This document shows, one piece after another, positions 1 to 5,355 of a DNA stretch of 5,355 nucleotides. The translations under genes and the position numbers were made by a program. The notes beneath the pieces are model-generated. The model searched no databases. It was not told the DNA's origin and worked only from the letters and a program-made list of their open reading frames with translations. The stretch lies in the NCBI GenBank assembly GCA_012798155.1, contig JAAZNR010000533.1:1-5355 (forward strand). The letters run 5' to 3'. How positions within the stretch are numbered: position 1 is the stretch's first letter; every line of letters begins with the position of its first letter. Source of the DNA: Thermogutta sp. (GTDB lineage Bacteria; Planctomycetota; Planctomycetia; Pirellulales; Thermoguttaceae).

Positions 1-2
1 CT

Positions 3-86
3 GAGGCCGAGCCTCCGGTCGCTCCGGTCCCTTCGCAGAGTAAGGCGGAGAACCGAAAAGGCCGGATCCCTCTTTCGGTGGCGTGA
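3..86 (+). CDS. possible 3' end of an upstream gene (partial, product unknown)
   Basis: Frame 3 is open from the window edge to a TGA at 84-86 and would encode 27 residues, starting EAEPPVAPVPSQ and ending GRIPLSVA. The Pro/Ala/Glu-rich start followed by a Lys/Arg-containing end resembles a disordered C-terminal tail. Of the three forward frames this gives the most protein-like composition: frame 2 opens with a stop and frame 1 gives an Arg-rich shadow. No domain is visible and no function can be assigned. An open frame this short in GC-rich DNA is easily due to chance, so the call is tentative. Confidence 0.3.
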   Translation, partial: EAEPPVAPVPSQSKAENRKGRIPLSVA

Positions 87-355
87 GGGGACATTTCTCA
101 TGGTTTCACAAGGGAGACGTTTCCCTTGGTTGCTGACACGCAAGGGCGCTGGGGCGATGTACGATTTCCGCCGGCGGGGATATGATGCAGGGAAGGCGTC
201 GCCGCCGCCGAGGAGTTGCCGCGGGGTCGTGTGAGGCGCGACGGCTTTTTCGGCCGCGCCCTTTTGTTCGACCTTGCGGCGCGGTTCGGCTCGCCGGGCT
301 CGCGCCGGTCCTCGGTCGTGGACCTCCTTCGTCGTGAAAACAACTCGCTGAATCC
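87..355. other. gene-free leader upstream of the MFS gene
   Basis: I see no credible gene here; open frames on both strands are Arg/Pro-rich and of low complexity. Besides the hairpin at 109-128, a second inverted repeat joins CCGCGCC at 254-260 to GGCGCGG at 278-284 around a 17-nt loop. On the plus strand two G-U pairs (252-253 with 285-286) could extend it to 9 bp. It ends about 70 bp before the MFS start and could sit in that gene's 5' leader. No convincing -35/-10 pair was found. Confidence 0.4.
109..128. other. 7-bp perfect inverted repeat (hairpin)
   Basis: CAAGGGA at 109-115 is perfectly complementary to TCCCTTG at 122-128 around a 6-nt loop. It lies 23 bp after the putative upstream stop at 84-86, where a terminator would be expected. 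No T-tract follows on either strand, so it does not meet the usual intrinsic terminator pattern. It could be a weak terminator, an operator, or chance. Confidence 0.3.
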
Positions 356-1708
356 ATGTCCTCCTCGTTGCCCGAAAGTCCCCGCCGCGACGCTTACGCC
401 GCGTGGCGTTCTCCCAGCTTCCGTTCCTACGCCCCCGCCCGGTTTGCGATGGTCTTTGCCTCGCAGATCGAGGTGGTGGCCTTGGGCGTGTACGTTTACG
501 ATCGCACGGCCGATCCCCTGGCGTTGGGCTGGCTGGGGATGGCCAGGGCGCTCCCCGTGATCTTATTGGCTCTGGTCGGCGGGCACCTCGCCGATCGCTT
601 CAATCGCAAACTGCTGGTGATCGTTACGCTGGCCGTCATCACGCTCACGAGCGCGGCCATGTGGGCGGCGGTGCGGAACGGGCAAGTCGGCTCGATCTAT
701 GCATTGCTGGCCGTGGCGGCGGCGGCGGAAGCGTTGGGGACTCCCGCCCGGGCATCGCTCCTCCCCCTGATCGTACCCACCGCCGACTTCAGCAACGCGG
801 TGGCCTGGAATAGCAGCATCTTTCAATTGGCGACGATGACCGGGCCGGTCCTGGGCGGTCTGTTGATGGGAGCGGGCAAGGATGCCGCCGCGGCGATCCT
901 GGCCGTGATGGGGTTTCGTGCCGCCGCGCTGGGCTTGATGGCCTTCGTCCGGCCCCGCCCCCAATCTCACGCACTCTCCGCGGCGGAATCGTCCGGCAGC
1001 ATTTGGGAAGGGTTGCGCTTCGTGTTGCGCCATCGCATGATCCTCGGCGCGATCAGCCTCGACTTGCTGGCGGTGCTGTTGGGCGGCGTCACGTATCTGC
1101 TGCCCGTTTTCGCAGAGGACATCCTGCGCGTCGGGCCGACCGGCTTGGGGATGCTCCGTTCCGCCGAGGCGGCCGGCGCCATCGTGATGGCGATGCTGCT
1201 GACGCACCTGCCGCCCATGCGGCGAGCGGGCCGGAACATGCTCTTGGCGGTGACCGGATTCGGCGTGGCCACCATCGTGTTCGGGCTGTCCAAGAGCTAT
1301 CCCCTTTCACTCGGCATGATGTTCTTGATCGGGGCCTTCGACAACATCAGCGTGGTGGTACGGCACACCCTGGTCCAGATGTTGACACCCGATGCGATGC
1401 GCGGTCGCGTCTCGGCCGTCAATACGGTCTTCATCGTGGTCTCCAACGACTTGGGCGGCGTGGAATCCGGCGTCACGGCGAGGCTTTTCGGTCCCGTCGG
1501 TTCCGTTCTGTTCGGCGGCCTCGGTGCGATACTCTCGGTCCTCGCCGTGATGAGGTTTTGGCCGGATTTGGGGCGCGTAGGATCGCTACACCTGATTGCC
1601 CCGGTGGGCGAAAACCCGATCGCGGCCGAATCGAACGCAGGGGCCGCCAAAAGCGCCGCCGTCCACGCGGAACTGGTTGCGATCGACCGCGACTCGCCGT
1701 GCTCGTGA
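356..1708 (+). CDS. major facilitator superfamily exporter (EntS-like / MFS_3 type)
   Basis: A 450-residue inner-membrane protein with the hydrophobicity pattern of a 12-TM MFS carrier, at the usual family length. The N-terminal tail (1-20) leads into TM1 (about 29-48). The loop 2-3 motif A is clear at 75-88 (GGHLADRFNRKLLV), a TM5 GPVLGGLL stretch lies at 163-170, and a second motif-A-like RGRVSAVN lies at 349-356. The segment at 234-268 (SLDLLAVLLGG, then LLPVFAEDILRVGPTGLGML) is very typical of proton-coupled efflux proteins related to the enterobactin exporter EntS. A Ser/Ala-rich cytoplasmic tail (about 406-450) closes the protein. The substrate cannot be read from sequence; small-molecule or drug efflux is the family inference. 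The ATG at 356 is the first in frame that gives a normal N-terminus; it has no good Shine-Dalgarno sequence. Next on this strand is rpiB, 371 bp away, so co-transcription is doubtful. Confidence 0.9.
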   Translation: MSSSLPESPRRDAYAAWRSPSFRSYAPARFAMVFASQIEVVALGVYVYDRTADPLALGWLGMARALPVILLALVGGHLADRFNRKLLVIVTLAVITLTSAAMWAAVRNGQVGSIYALLAVAAAAEALGTPARASLLPLIVPTADFSNAVAWNSSIFQLATMTGPVLGGLLMGAGKDAAAAILAVMGFRAAALGLMAFVRPRPQSHALSAAESSGSIWEGLRFVLRHRMILGAISLDLLAVLLGGVTYLLPVFAEDILRVGPTGLGMLRSAEAAGAIVMAMLLTHLPPMRRAGRNMLLAVTGFGVATIVFGLSKSYPLSLGMMFLIGAFDNISVVVRHTLVQMLTPDAMRGRVSAVNTVFIVVSNDLGGVESGVTARLFGPVGSVLFGGLGAILSVLAVMRFWPDLGRVGSLHLIAPVGENPIAAESNAGAAKSAAVHAELVAIDRDSPCS

Positions 1709-2079
1709 GGGCGGAGCCGAGCGGTATCAGCGGATTGGCGTATCGCCTTTCGGGGCGGTCGCGGGTAGTGAGTAGCGACACGCCGACGGACGTGCAGCCG
1801 ACTCATGGCGGAGCGATAACGGCAAAAACGTTTGGTGCATTTGTCTTATACTGTTGCACTTGTCTTGCAAGGCGGCGATATGGCCGCCCATGCCGCTGCG
1901 ATCCCTTGAAGGAGTTAACCTTTTCTGGGGGAGAATGCGGTGCTTTCCATTGCCCTTGGAGGATGCTCGGGATAGATTTGAATGTTGGGTCTTCCACTGC
2001 GGCTTTAGCGGATCTTTCCGCGTTTCATTGCCGGGTTTTTCCGGGGGGAATGGTCTTGATTGGAACGGCTTCCGGCAAC
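1709..2079. other. gene-free stretch between the MFS gene and rpiB
   Basis: This 371-bp gap contains no supported gene. The rpiB frame stays open through it, with possible earlier ATGs at 1963 and 2050, but the extra residues do not resemble the RpiB family. A 55-codon frame from the ATG at 1935, preceded by GGGGGAGA, runs out of frame into rpiB to 2102; it is Cys-rich and unlike a real protein. Small hairpins occur: GGCG/CGCC at 1737-1747 followed by only three T's, GGCGGC/GCCGCC at 1871-1888, GCGGA/TCCGC at 2008-2021, and CCGG/CCGG at 2031-2044 just before the ATG at 2050. The AT-rich core around 1824-1870 is listed separately. Confidence 0.5.
1824..1870 (+). promoter_or_regulatory. candidate rpiB promoter/operator region with direct repeats
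   Basis: This is an AT-rich island in GC-rich DNA. It contains TATACT at 1847-1852, a fair match to a -10 box, though no good -35 box lies 16-18 bp upstream. Two 12-bp near-identical direct repeats, TGCATTTGTCTT (1836-1847) and TGCACTTGTCTT (1855-1866), differ at one base and start 19 bp apart. TTGCA (1854-1858) and TGCAA (1866-1870) also form an inverted repeat with a 7-nt spacer. A weaker alternative promoter pairs TTGCAC at 1854 with GATATG at 1877, 17 bp apart. The position upstream of rpiB suggests a promoter with possible regulator sites; the strand is assumed from rpiB. Confidence 0.35.
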
Positions 2080-2562
2080 ATGCGAATTGCGATCGGCAGT
2101 GATCACCGCGGCTCCGCGCTACGCCACAAGGTGATCGTGTTCTTGGAGGGGCTGGGTGCCCGTGTGGTCGACGTAGGCGTGGACAGCGTCAACTCCGTGG
2201 ACTATCCCGAAATCGCCGCCAAAGTGGCTCGCCAAGTCAGTGAAGAGACCGTGGACCGGGGGATCCTGATTTGCGGCAGCGGTTTGGGAATGGCCATCGT
2301 GGCCAACAAGTTTCCCGGAGTTCGGGCGGCGCCGTGTCACGACGAGATCACGGCCGAAGTCAGCCGTAGGCACAACGATCTGAACGTGCTTTGCCTGGCG
2401 GCCGACATTCTTGGGCCGAAGTCGGCCGACCGGCTGGTGGACATCTGGCTCCGCACGGAGTTCGAAGGCGACCGTCACTCGCGGCGATTGCAGAAGATCG
2501 CCGAATTGGAACGGCGGAACGGCCGTCACGAGACCTCATCCCCTTATCGAAAGAGGGCGTGA
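2080..2562 (+). CDS. rpiB: ribose-5-phosphate isomerase B
   Basis: RpiB (RpiB/LacA/LacB family) interconverts ribose 5-phosphate and ribulose 5-phosphate in the cytoplasmic non-oxidative pentose phosphate pathway; some members also act on allose 6-phosphate. The 160-residue product matches the family length (E. coli about 149). It starts MRIAIGSDHRG with the substrate-binding D8-H9. GILICGSGLGMAIVANK (61-77) carries the catalytic Cys65 and the anion-binding Gly-rich loop. SRRHNDLNVL (95-104) holds His98 for ring opening, and EGDRHSRRL (129-137) has Arg132 and Arg136 in the phosphate-binding positions. The Cys65 form groups it with the E. coli type rather than the Glu-type actinobacterial enzymes. 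The start at 2080 fits the family best. ATG 2050 would add ten residues and follows a G-run too close to act as a normal ribosome binding site. It ends convergently, 47 bp from the next gene's stop. Confidence 0.95.
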   Translation: MRIAIGSDHRGSALRHKVIVFLEGLGARVVDVGVDSVNSVDYPEIAAKVARQVSEETVDRGILICGSGLGMAIVANKFPGVRAAPCHDEITAEVSRRHNDLNVLCLAADILGPKSADRLVDIWLRTEFEGDRHSRRLQKIAELERRNGRHETSSPYRKRA

Positions 2563-2609
2563 CGGCGCGACTTTTCTCGATCGCGGCCCTCGGCGGACGC
2601 TCGCGGCCG

Positions 2610-3695
2610 TCAAAGCTCCGGGGACGAAACGTCGCCCGCGCCTTTCTGCTCGGGATGCTTGCCCGGCTGAAGGTACGGCTTCAACCAGGCGGGCGCATGG
2701 CGATAGGTGTGCCGGACGCCCGGCAAGGGGATATTCGCGAAGTCGTACCGAGAGCCGCCGAACCAATTGAGCGCATAGTAGGCGATCAGCAACCCGCCCA
2801 AGCCGCCCAAGACGATGCCCACCAACTCGCCGAGGAGGGATTTGCTCTTGCCGTTGCCTTTGAGACGATTTCGCACGGAGGTCTCCTCCGCGGCTTCGGA
2901 GGCGGCAAACACGAAGGTCTCCTCCGCTTCCGCGGGGGGCTCTCCCGTGTGGATGGCGGGTGCGACGGTCTCGCGAATCCAGGCGGCGATTTGAGGCTCG
3001 TCCGTCTCGCCCGTCCGGGAAGCGGCTTCTTCCAGCTTTTCGAGCAGACGGCCGATCCAGCGCGCGGCGGTCGCCCCTAACGGCCGGCCCGACGGCTCGA
3101 GTATCAGTTCGCTCAAGGCAAAGACGTCGGCCCCCTCGGGTGCGCGGACCAGGATCGGGGCCTCGGCGGTCTCCGATGCGGTCGAAGCATCCTCGGTCGA
3201 AGCGTCAGCGCCTTGGTCCTCCGCGGATGCGGACGAGGCATCGGGGGAGACGGCTGCGGTCGGATGGCTATCTTTGTCGGAATCAGTTGAAGGAGATTCC
3301 TCGACCGGTGTGCCCGAATCGCCGGCTTCGACGGAGCGTCGCGTAAGACTATCCGTGTCGTCCGCGAGGTCAACGCCGGCTCGATCGGAGTCGCCTTCCT
3401 CGATCGTCCGCGACGGCGGGGTGGGCGACTCCTCATCTTCGTCACCGGCTCCCGTCCGGCTGGTCACGGTCACGCCCTGGGCTTGAGGCAAGTCGAGCAG
3501 CTCATCCTCGGGAAGCTCCAAGAGCAGCTCATCCTCGGGAGGCTCCAAGAGAATGTCTTCCGTCTCTTCGCCGGTTTCGTCCGCGTCCGAGCCGTCCGGC
3601 GATGCTCGCGAAGAAGATCCCGGCTGAAACTCGTCGTGCGGAGATTCCGGCTCCGGAGTCTCTCTCTTTTCCGGCACTTCGGGGGATTCGCTCAT
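2610..3695 (-). CDS. acidic, Ser/Pro-rich single-pass membrane protein, function unknown
   Basis: I do not recognise a named family. The 361-residue product has no cysteine. Residues 1-178 are highly acidic and rich in Ser, Pro, Thr, Asp and Glu, and are probably disordered; a 9-residue duplication (LEPPEDELL, LELPEDELL) lies at 50-67. A more ordered, partly helical stretch follows (about 180-275, including ARWIGRLLEKLEE). Next come a basic patch RNRLKGNGKSK (275-285), one Gly-rich membrane segment (about 287-311) and a tail of about 50 residues with aromatic, basic and Pro residues (YDFANIPLPGVRHTY). By the positive-inside rule the acidic head is cytoplasmic and the tail is outside. From memory, planctomycete proteins share this layout of variable acidic linker, single TM and short Pro-containing tail; many begin with a zinc ribbon, absent here. 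The ATG at 3695 is chosen over in-frame ATGs at 3716 and 3827 because GGGAG lies 7 nt upstream. Confidence 0.75.
   Translation of the reverse strand: MSESPEVPEKRETPEPESPHDEFQPGSSSRASPDGSDADETGEETEDILLEPPEDELLLELPEDELLDLPQAQGVTVTSRTGAGDEDEESPTPPSRTIEEGDSDRAGVDLADDTDSLTRRSVEAGDSGTPVEESPSTDSDKDSHPTAAVSPDASSASAEDQGADASTEDASTASETAEAPILVRAPEGADVFALSELILEPSGRPLGATAARWIGRLLEKLEEAASRTGETDEPQIAAWIRETVAPAIHTGEPPAEAEETFVFAASEAAEETSVRNRLKGNGKSKSLLGELVGIVLGGLGGLLIAYYALNWFGGSRYDFANIPLPGVRHTYRHAPAWLKPYLQPGKHPEQKGAGDVSSPEL
3495..3548 (-). repeat. 27-bp tandem duplication within the acidic protein gene
   Basis: Two adjacent 27-bp units (3495-3521 and 3522-3548) differ at one base, which changes Leu to Pro. 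Read on the minus strand they encode LEPPEDELL then LELPEDELL, residues 50-67 of the acidic protein. Flanking residues EDIL (46-49) and DLP (68-70) look like decayed edges of further units. The period is a multiple of three, so the frame is kept. Confidence 0.9.
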
Positions 3696-3702
3696 GGTAT
3701 CG

Positions 3703-3707
3703 CTCCC
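3703..3707 (-). promoter_or_regulatory. ribosome binding site for the acidic membrane protein
   Basis: The minus strand reads GGGAG, then 7 nt, then the ATG at 3695. This is the clearest Shine-Dalgarno match in the window and decides the start, excluding the 44-residue upstream in-frame extension (ATG 3827) and the ATG at 3716. Confidence 0.6.
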
Positions 3708-3738
3708 AAACGGCATTCTTCGGGCTGCACTTTGCTTT

Positions 3739-3758
3739 CCCGGGTTTTTCAACCCGAG
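3739..3758 (-). other. GAAA-loop hairpin in the leader of the acidic protein gene
   Basis: On the minus strand CGGGTT, loop GAAA, AACCCG form a perfect 6-bp stem (3741-3756). A G-U pair and a further C-G pair extend it to 8 bp (3739-3758). GAAA is a stable GNRA tetraloop only in the minus-strand RNA, matching the direction of the gene that starts 44 nt downstream. It could stabilise the mRNA or be part of a regulatory leader. No U-run follows, so it is not an intrinsic terminator. Confidence 0.4.
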
Positions 3759-3801
3759 GTCATCCGGTTGGTGAACCCCGCCTGTGGCTGTGAATTTCGC
3801 G

Positions 3802-3825
3802 AAGAGGGTACCTCTTAAGTGTACC
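3802..3825. promoter_or_regulatory. overlapping inverted repeats, possible operator
   Basis: AAGAGG (3802-3807), GTA, CCTCTT (3811-3816) form a perfect 15-bp palindromic element. Overlapping it, GGTAC (3807-3811) and GTACC (3821-3825) form a second inverted repeat with a 9-nt spacer. It lies about 110 bp upstream of the minus-strand start at 3695, where an operator or promoter could sit. The sequence is AT-richer than its surroundings. No regulator gene is nearby to support the idea. Confidence 0.3.
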
Positions 3826-4072
3826 ATCGGCCGCCGCGGATTGCGCGGCCCCCCCGGCCGGACGCCACGCCCTCGTTGTTGCCGTCAGGCCCCTGGCGGC
3901 CGTTCCCTCATCCTTTCTACACGATCTCATGGCTCCGGGGTGATTCCCTGTTACCCCGTGGACGGTTACAAGCGGAGCGAGGGTAAGGCGCGGCAGGTTC
4001 TTGATCTGCGAAGTGAGGCCTGACGAACCGGTTTCCCAACGCAAGCGTTTCGCGGGCCGGCCATCGTCGAGG

Positions 4073-4092
4073 GCGTGATTCTTTGCTCACGC
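4073..4092 (-). terminator. possible 3' hairpin of the Nramp-related gene
   Basis: GCGTGA (4073-4078) and TCACGC (4087-4092) form a perfect 6-bp stem with an 8-nt loop. It begins 17 nt past the TAG at 4110-4112 of the minus-strand transporter gene. The position suits a terminator or an mRNA-end hairpin, but no U-run follows on the minus strand, so any termination here would not follow the standard intrinsic form. Confidence 0.3.
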
Positions 4093-4109
4093 GCGAATTT
4101 CCGGGCGGC

Positions 4110-5355
4110 CTAGCGAGGGAGAATCCACGGCCGCACGGCGAAAAAGGCGCCGGCGATGCCGGCCACCAACAAGGCCGCGGCCGAAATCCACAACAGGATG
4201 TCCCACCATCTGCCTGGCCGCAGGGGAGGCGGACAGGCGCGATAGCGAAAGAAAATCGCCGCGCCCGCCAGCATCGGCAGCATGATGGCCTGCATGAAAC
4301 CGCTTGCGATGATCAGCGAGACCGGCTCACGATAGAGAAGGCAGGTGGCCAGGCTGAAAAGGGGGAAGCCGACGCTGAAGCCGATGACCCAAGAGGCCGG
4401 CGGGGGTTGGTCCGGGCGAGACTTGCGGCCGAGGAATAAACCCAAGGCGTCGGATGCCACCCGTGCGTGGCCCGCCGTGGCCGAAAAAAACGTGGAATAC
4501 AAGACGGCCACAGCCCCCGCCAGGAATAGCACCTGAGTCCATGCCCCGAAGACCGGGGCGTACATTTCGCTGAGCGTGACGATCAAGCGTGAACCTTCGG
4601 GCTTGAGGCCGGCTCGAAACAAGACCGCCGCCCCCAGCAGATAGAAGGCGGCCGTGGCGAAGGTGTACACGATCATGGAAAGAAAGGCGTCCCACTGCAT
4701 GACCCGCATCCAGCCGCGGGCCCGCTTCGTCCAGCCGGGGGAATGATCGGGCCTGCCGGCGTGCTTGGCATAGCCTTTCTCCAGGCACCAATAGGGATAC
4801 GTAATCAATTCGTTCGTGCCCATCCCGATGATTCCGAACGTGGCCAGGGCCGTGCCGAGTGCCGCCCAGCGATCGATGCCGGAGGGCAGGCGGAAACTGA
4901 GGCCGTGGATGAGATCGCCTAAGGAGATAGCCCATTCCGGCCGGAATTGCAGGGCGATCACGCACCAGACCGTGGCGGCCGTAAAGGCGGCGACTAAGAT
5001 TGTGCACACCCACTGAATGGTCGCGTAGCGCCCCAGGATGAGGATCGGGATCGTGCCCAGGCAAATGATCGCCGCCCAGAGGATGTCGTCCGTCAACCGA
5101 AAACCCTCGCTGCCGTAGTCCGGCCGCGTCGAGGGAGGACTCTGCTTGCCGCGTTGGGGTGCGGCGGGCGGTTCGCCGGCCGGTTGCCCGCCCTCGCCCT
5201 TGGGAGATTCACCGGATCGCCGGGCCCATTCGTCTTGCGCGTCGAGCAATCGTTGGTAGCTTCCGTCCAAGGGCAACGCGATTGCCAAGGCCTGCCCCAC
5301 CCCGTGCGCGATACCGCCCAATTGCGCCAGGCTGACGACGAACATCACGACCCAA
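4110..5355 (-). CDS. Nramp-related divalent metal transporter (5' end outside window)
   Basis: An integral membrane transporter; 414 codons are visible and the frame runs off the window edge, so the start is not seen. Numbering from the codon at 5346-5348, membrane segments lie at about 1-29, 89-107, 111-133, 161-187, 221-247, 264-292, 320-340, 344-367 and 383-405. GIIGMGTNELITYPYW (172-187) occupies the place of Nramp TM6, and FYLLGAAVL, FSATAGHARVASDALG and the late IMLPMLAGAAIFF segment also fit an Nramp/LeuT-fold carrier. Family members import Mn2+, Fe2+ or other divalent metals with protons. The canonical TM6 (A/M)PH motif reads MGT here, and the TM1 DPGN motif would lie in the missing part. 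A hydrophilic loop (30-85), rich in Gly, Pro, Glu and Gln, separates two membrane segments. From memory, planctomycete Nramp-like proteins carry a similar ELIxYPYWCLEKGYA stretch. Metal specificity is unknown. Confidence 0.8.
   Translation of the reverse strand, partial: WVVMFVVSLAQLGGIAHGVGQALAIALPLDGSYQRLLDAQDEWARRSGESPKGEGGQPAGEPPAAPQRGKQSPPSTRPDYGSEGFRLTDDILWAAIICLGTIPILILGRYATIQWVCTILVAAFTAATVWCVIALQFRPEWAISLGDLIHGLSFRLPSGIDRWAALGTALATFGIIGMGTNELITYPYWCLEKGYAKHAGRPDHSPGWTKRARGWMRVMQWDAFLSMIVYTFATAAFYLLGAAVLFRAGLKPEGSRLIVTLSEMYAPVFGAWTQVLFLAGAVAVLYSTFFSATAGHARVASDALGLFLGRKSRPDQPPPASWVIGFSVGFPLFSLATCLLYREPVSLIIASGFMQAIMLPMLAGAAIFFRYRACPPPLRPGRWWDILLWISAAALLVAGIAGAFFAVRPWILPR

Larger units (their letters stand above)
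3696..4109. other. gene-free, GC-rich region with several hairpins
   Basis: No credible gene is seen in these 414 bp; short open frames on both strands have random-looking translations. Inverted repeats beyond those listed separately: GCCGCG/CGCGGC at 3833-3849; GCCGTCAG/CTGGCGGC at 3881-3900 with a 4-nt loop and one G-U pair; CGGGGTGAT/GTTACCCCG at 3936-3958 with a 5-nt loop and two G-U pairs; AACG/CGTT at 4038-4049. A 9-bp long-range pairing is possible between CGTCAGGCC (3883-3891) and GGCCTGACG (4017-4025). The region serves as the 3' end of the Nramp-related gene and the 5' leader of the acidic protein gene; a plus-strand RNA is possible but unproven. Confidence 0.45.

Noticed and set aside
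98..357. Two overlapping minus-strand open frames upstream of the MFS gene
   Set aside because: Arg/Pro/Ser-rich, low-complexity translations with no recognisable features, and the two frames overlap each other.
1003..2079. Long in-frame plus-strand extension upstream of rpiB that would make a 519-residue fusion protein
   Set aside because: Its first part overlaps the well-supported MFS gene in another frame and is Arg-rich with no domain; the open frame is a by-product of high GC, and RpiB begins normally at 2080.
1935..2102. Small plus-strand frame beginning after GGGGGAGA, 55 codons
   Set aside because: Good ribosome binding site but random, Cys/Phe-rich composition, and it overlaps the start of rpiB out of frame.
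2563..2609. Bidirectional terminator between the convergent rpiB and acidic protein genes
   Set aside because: Only a 5-bp CGGCC/GGCCG pairing with a 16-nt loop and a direct repeat of TCGCGGCC are present; no stable hairpin with a T-tract on either strand.
2391..3080. 229-residue plus-strand frame opposite the acidic membrane protein
   Set aside because: Starts inside rpiB and is antisense to the better-supported minus-strand gene, which has a ribosome binding site, a membrane segment and coherent composition.
3784..4044. Short open frames on both strands in the gap between the minus-strand genes
   Set aside because: Random-looking translations, no ribosome binding site of note, and mutual overlap; better explained as non-coding.
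3826..4092. tRNA, SRP RNA, tmRNA or RNase P RNA in the structured gap
   Set aside because: No cloverleaf, CCA end, SRP tetraloop region or RNase P signature could be found on either strand.
1..5355. CRISPR array, insertion sequence, phage or defence module
   Set aside because: No regularly spaced repeats, terminal inverted repeats, transposase, integrase or nuclease-like proteins are visible.

Overview
This is a GC-rich bacterial window, about 64% GC by eye. It most likely comes from a planctomycete. That is inference from two genes: an Nramp-related transporter whose TM6 region (around ELITYPYWCLEKGYA) resembles sequences I associate with that phylum, and a single-pass membrane protein with a long acidic, Ser/Pro-rich head and a short C-terminal tail, an architecture I recall from planctomycetes. 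Weak or absent Shine-Dalgarno sequences at two of three visible starts would fit. No rRNA, tRNA, IS element, phage gene or CRISPR array is visible.

Layout: positions 3-86 may be the last 27 codons of an upstream gene. Positions 87-355 are a gene-free leader with two hairpins. Positions 356-1708 (+) encode a 12-TM major facilitator family exporter. Positions 1709-2079 are a gene-free stretch with an AT-rich, promoter-like core containing 12-bp direct repeats. Positions 2080-2562 (+) encode ribose-5-phosphate isomerase B with all its signature residues. After a 47-bp convergent gap, positions 2610-3695 (-) encode the acidic single-pass membrane protein, which has a 27-bp in-frame tandem duplication. 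Positions 3696-4109 are a gene-free, GC-rich, hairpin-rich region. Positions 4110-5355 (-) encode an Nramp-related transporter whose N-terminus lies outside the window.

The genes do not form an obvious pathway. The exporter and rpiB share a strand but are 371 bp apart with their own promoter-like signal between them, so they need not be one operon. The two minus-strand genes are separated by 414 bp and are also probably independent units. The strongest calls are rpiB, the MFS exporter and the Nramp-related transporter. I see no convincing evidence of a new multi-gene system. The items most worth a second look are the altered TM6 metal-binding motif and long hydrophilic insertion in the transporter, the unassigned acidic membrane protein, and the structured gap between those two genes.
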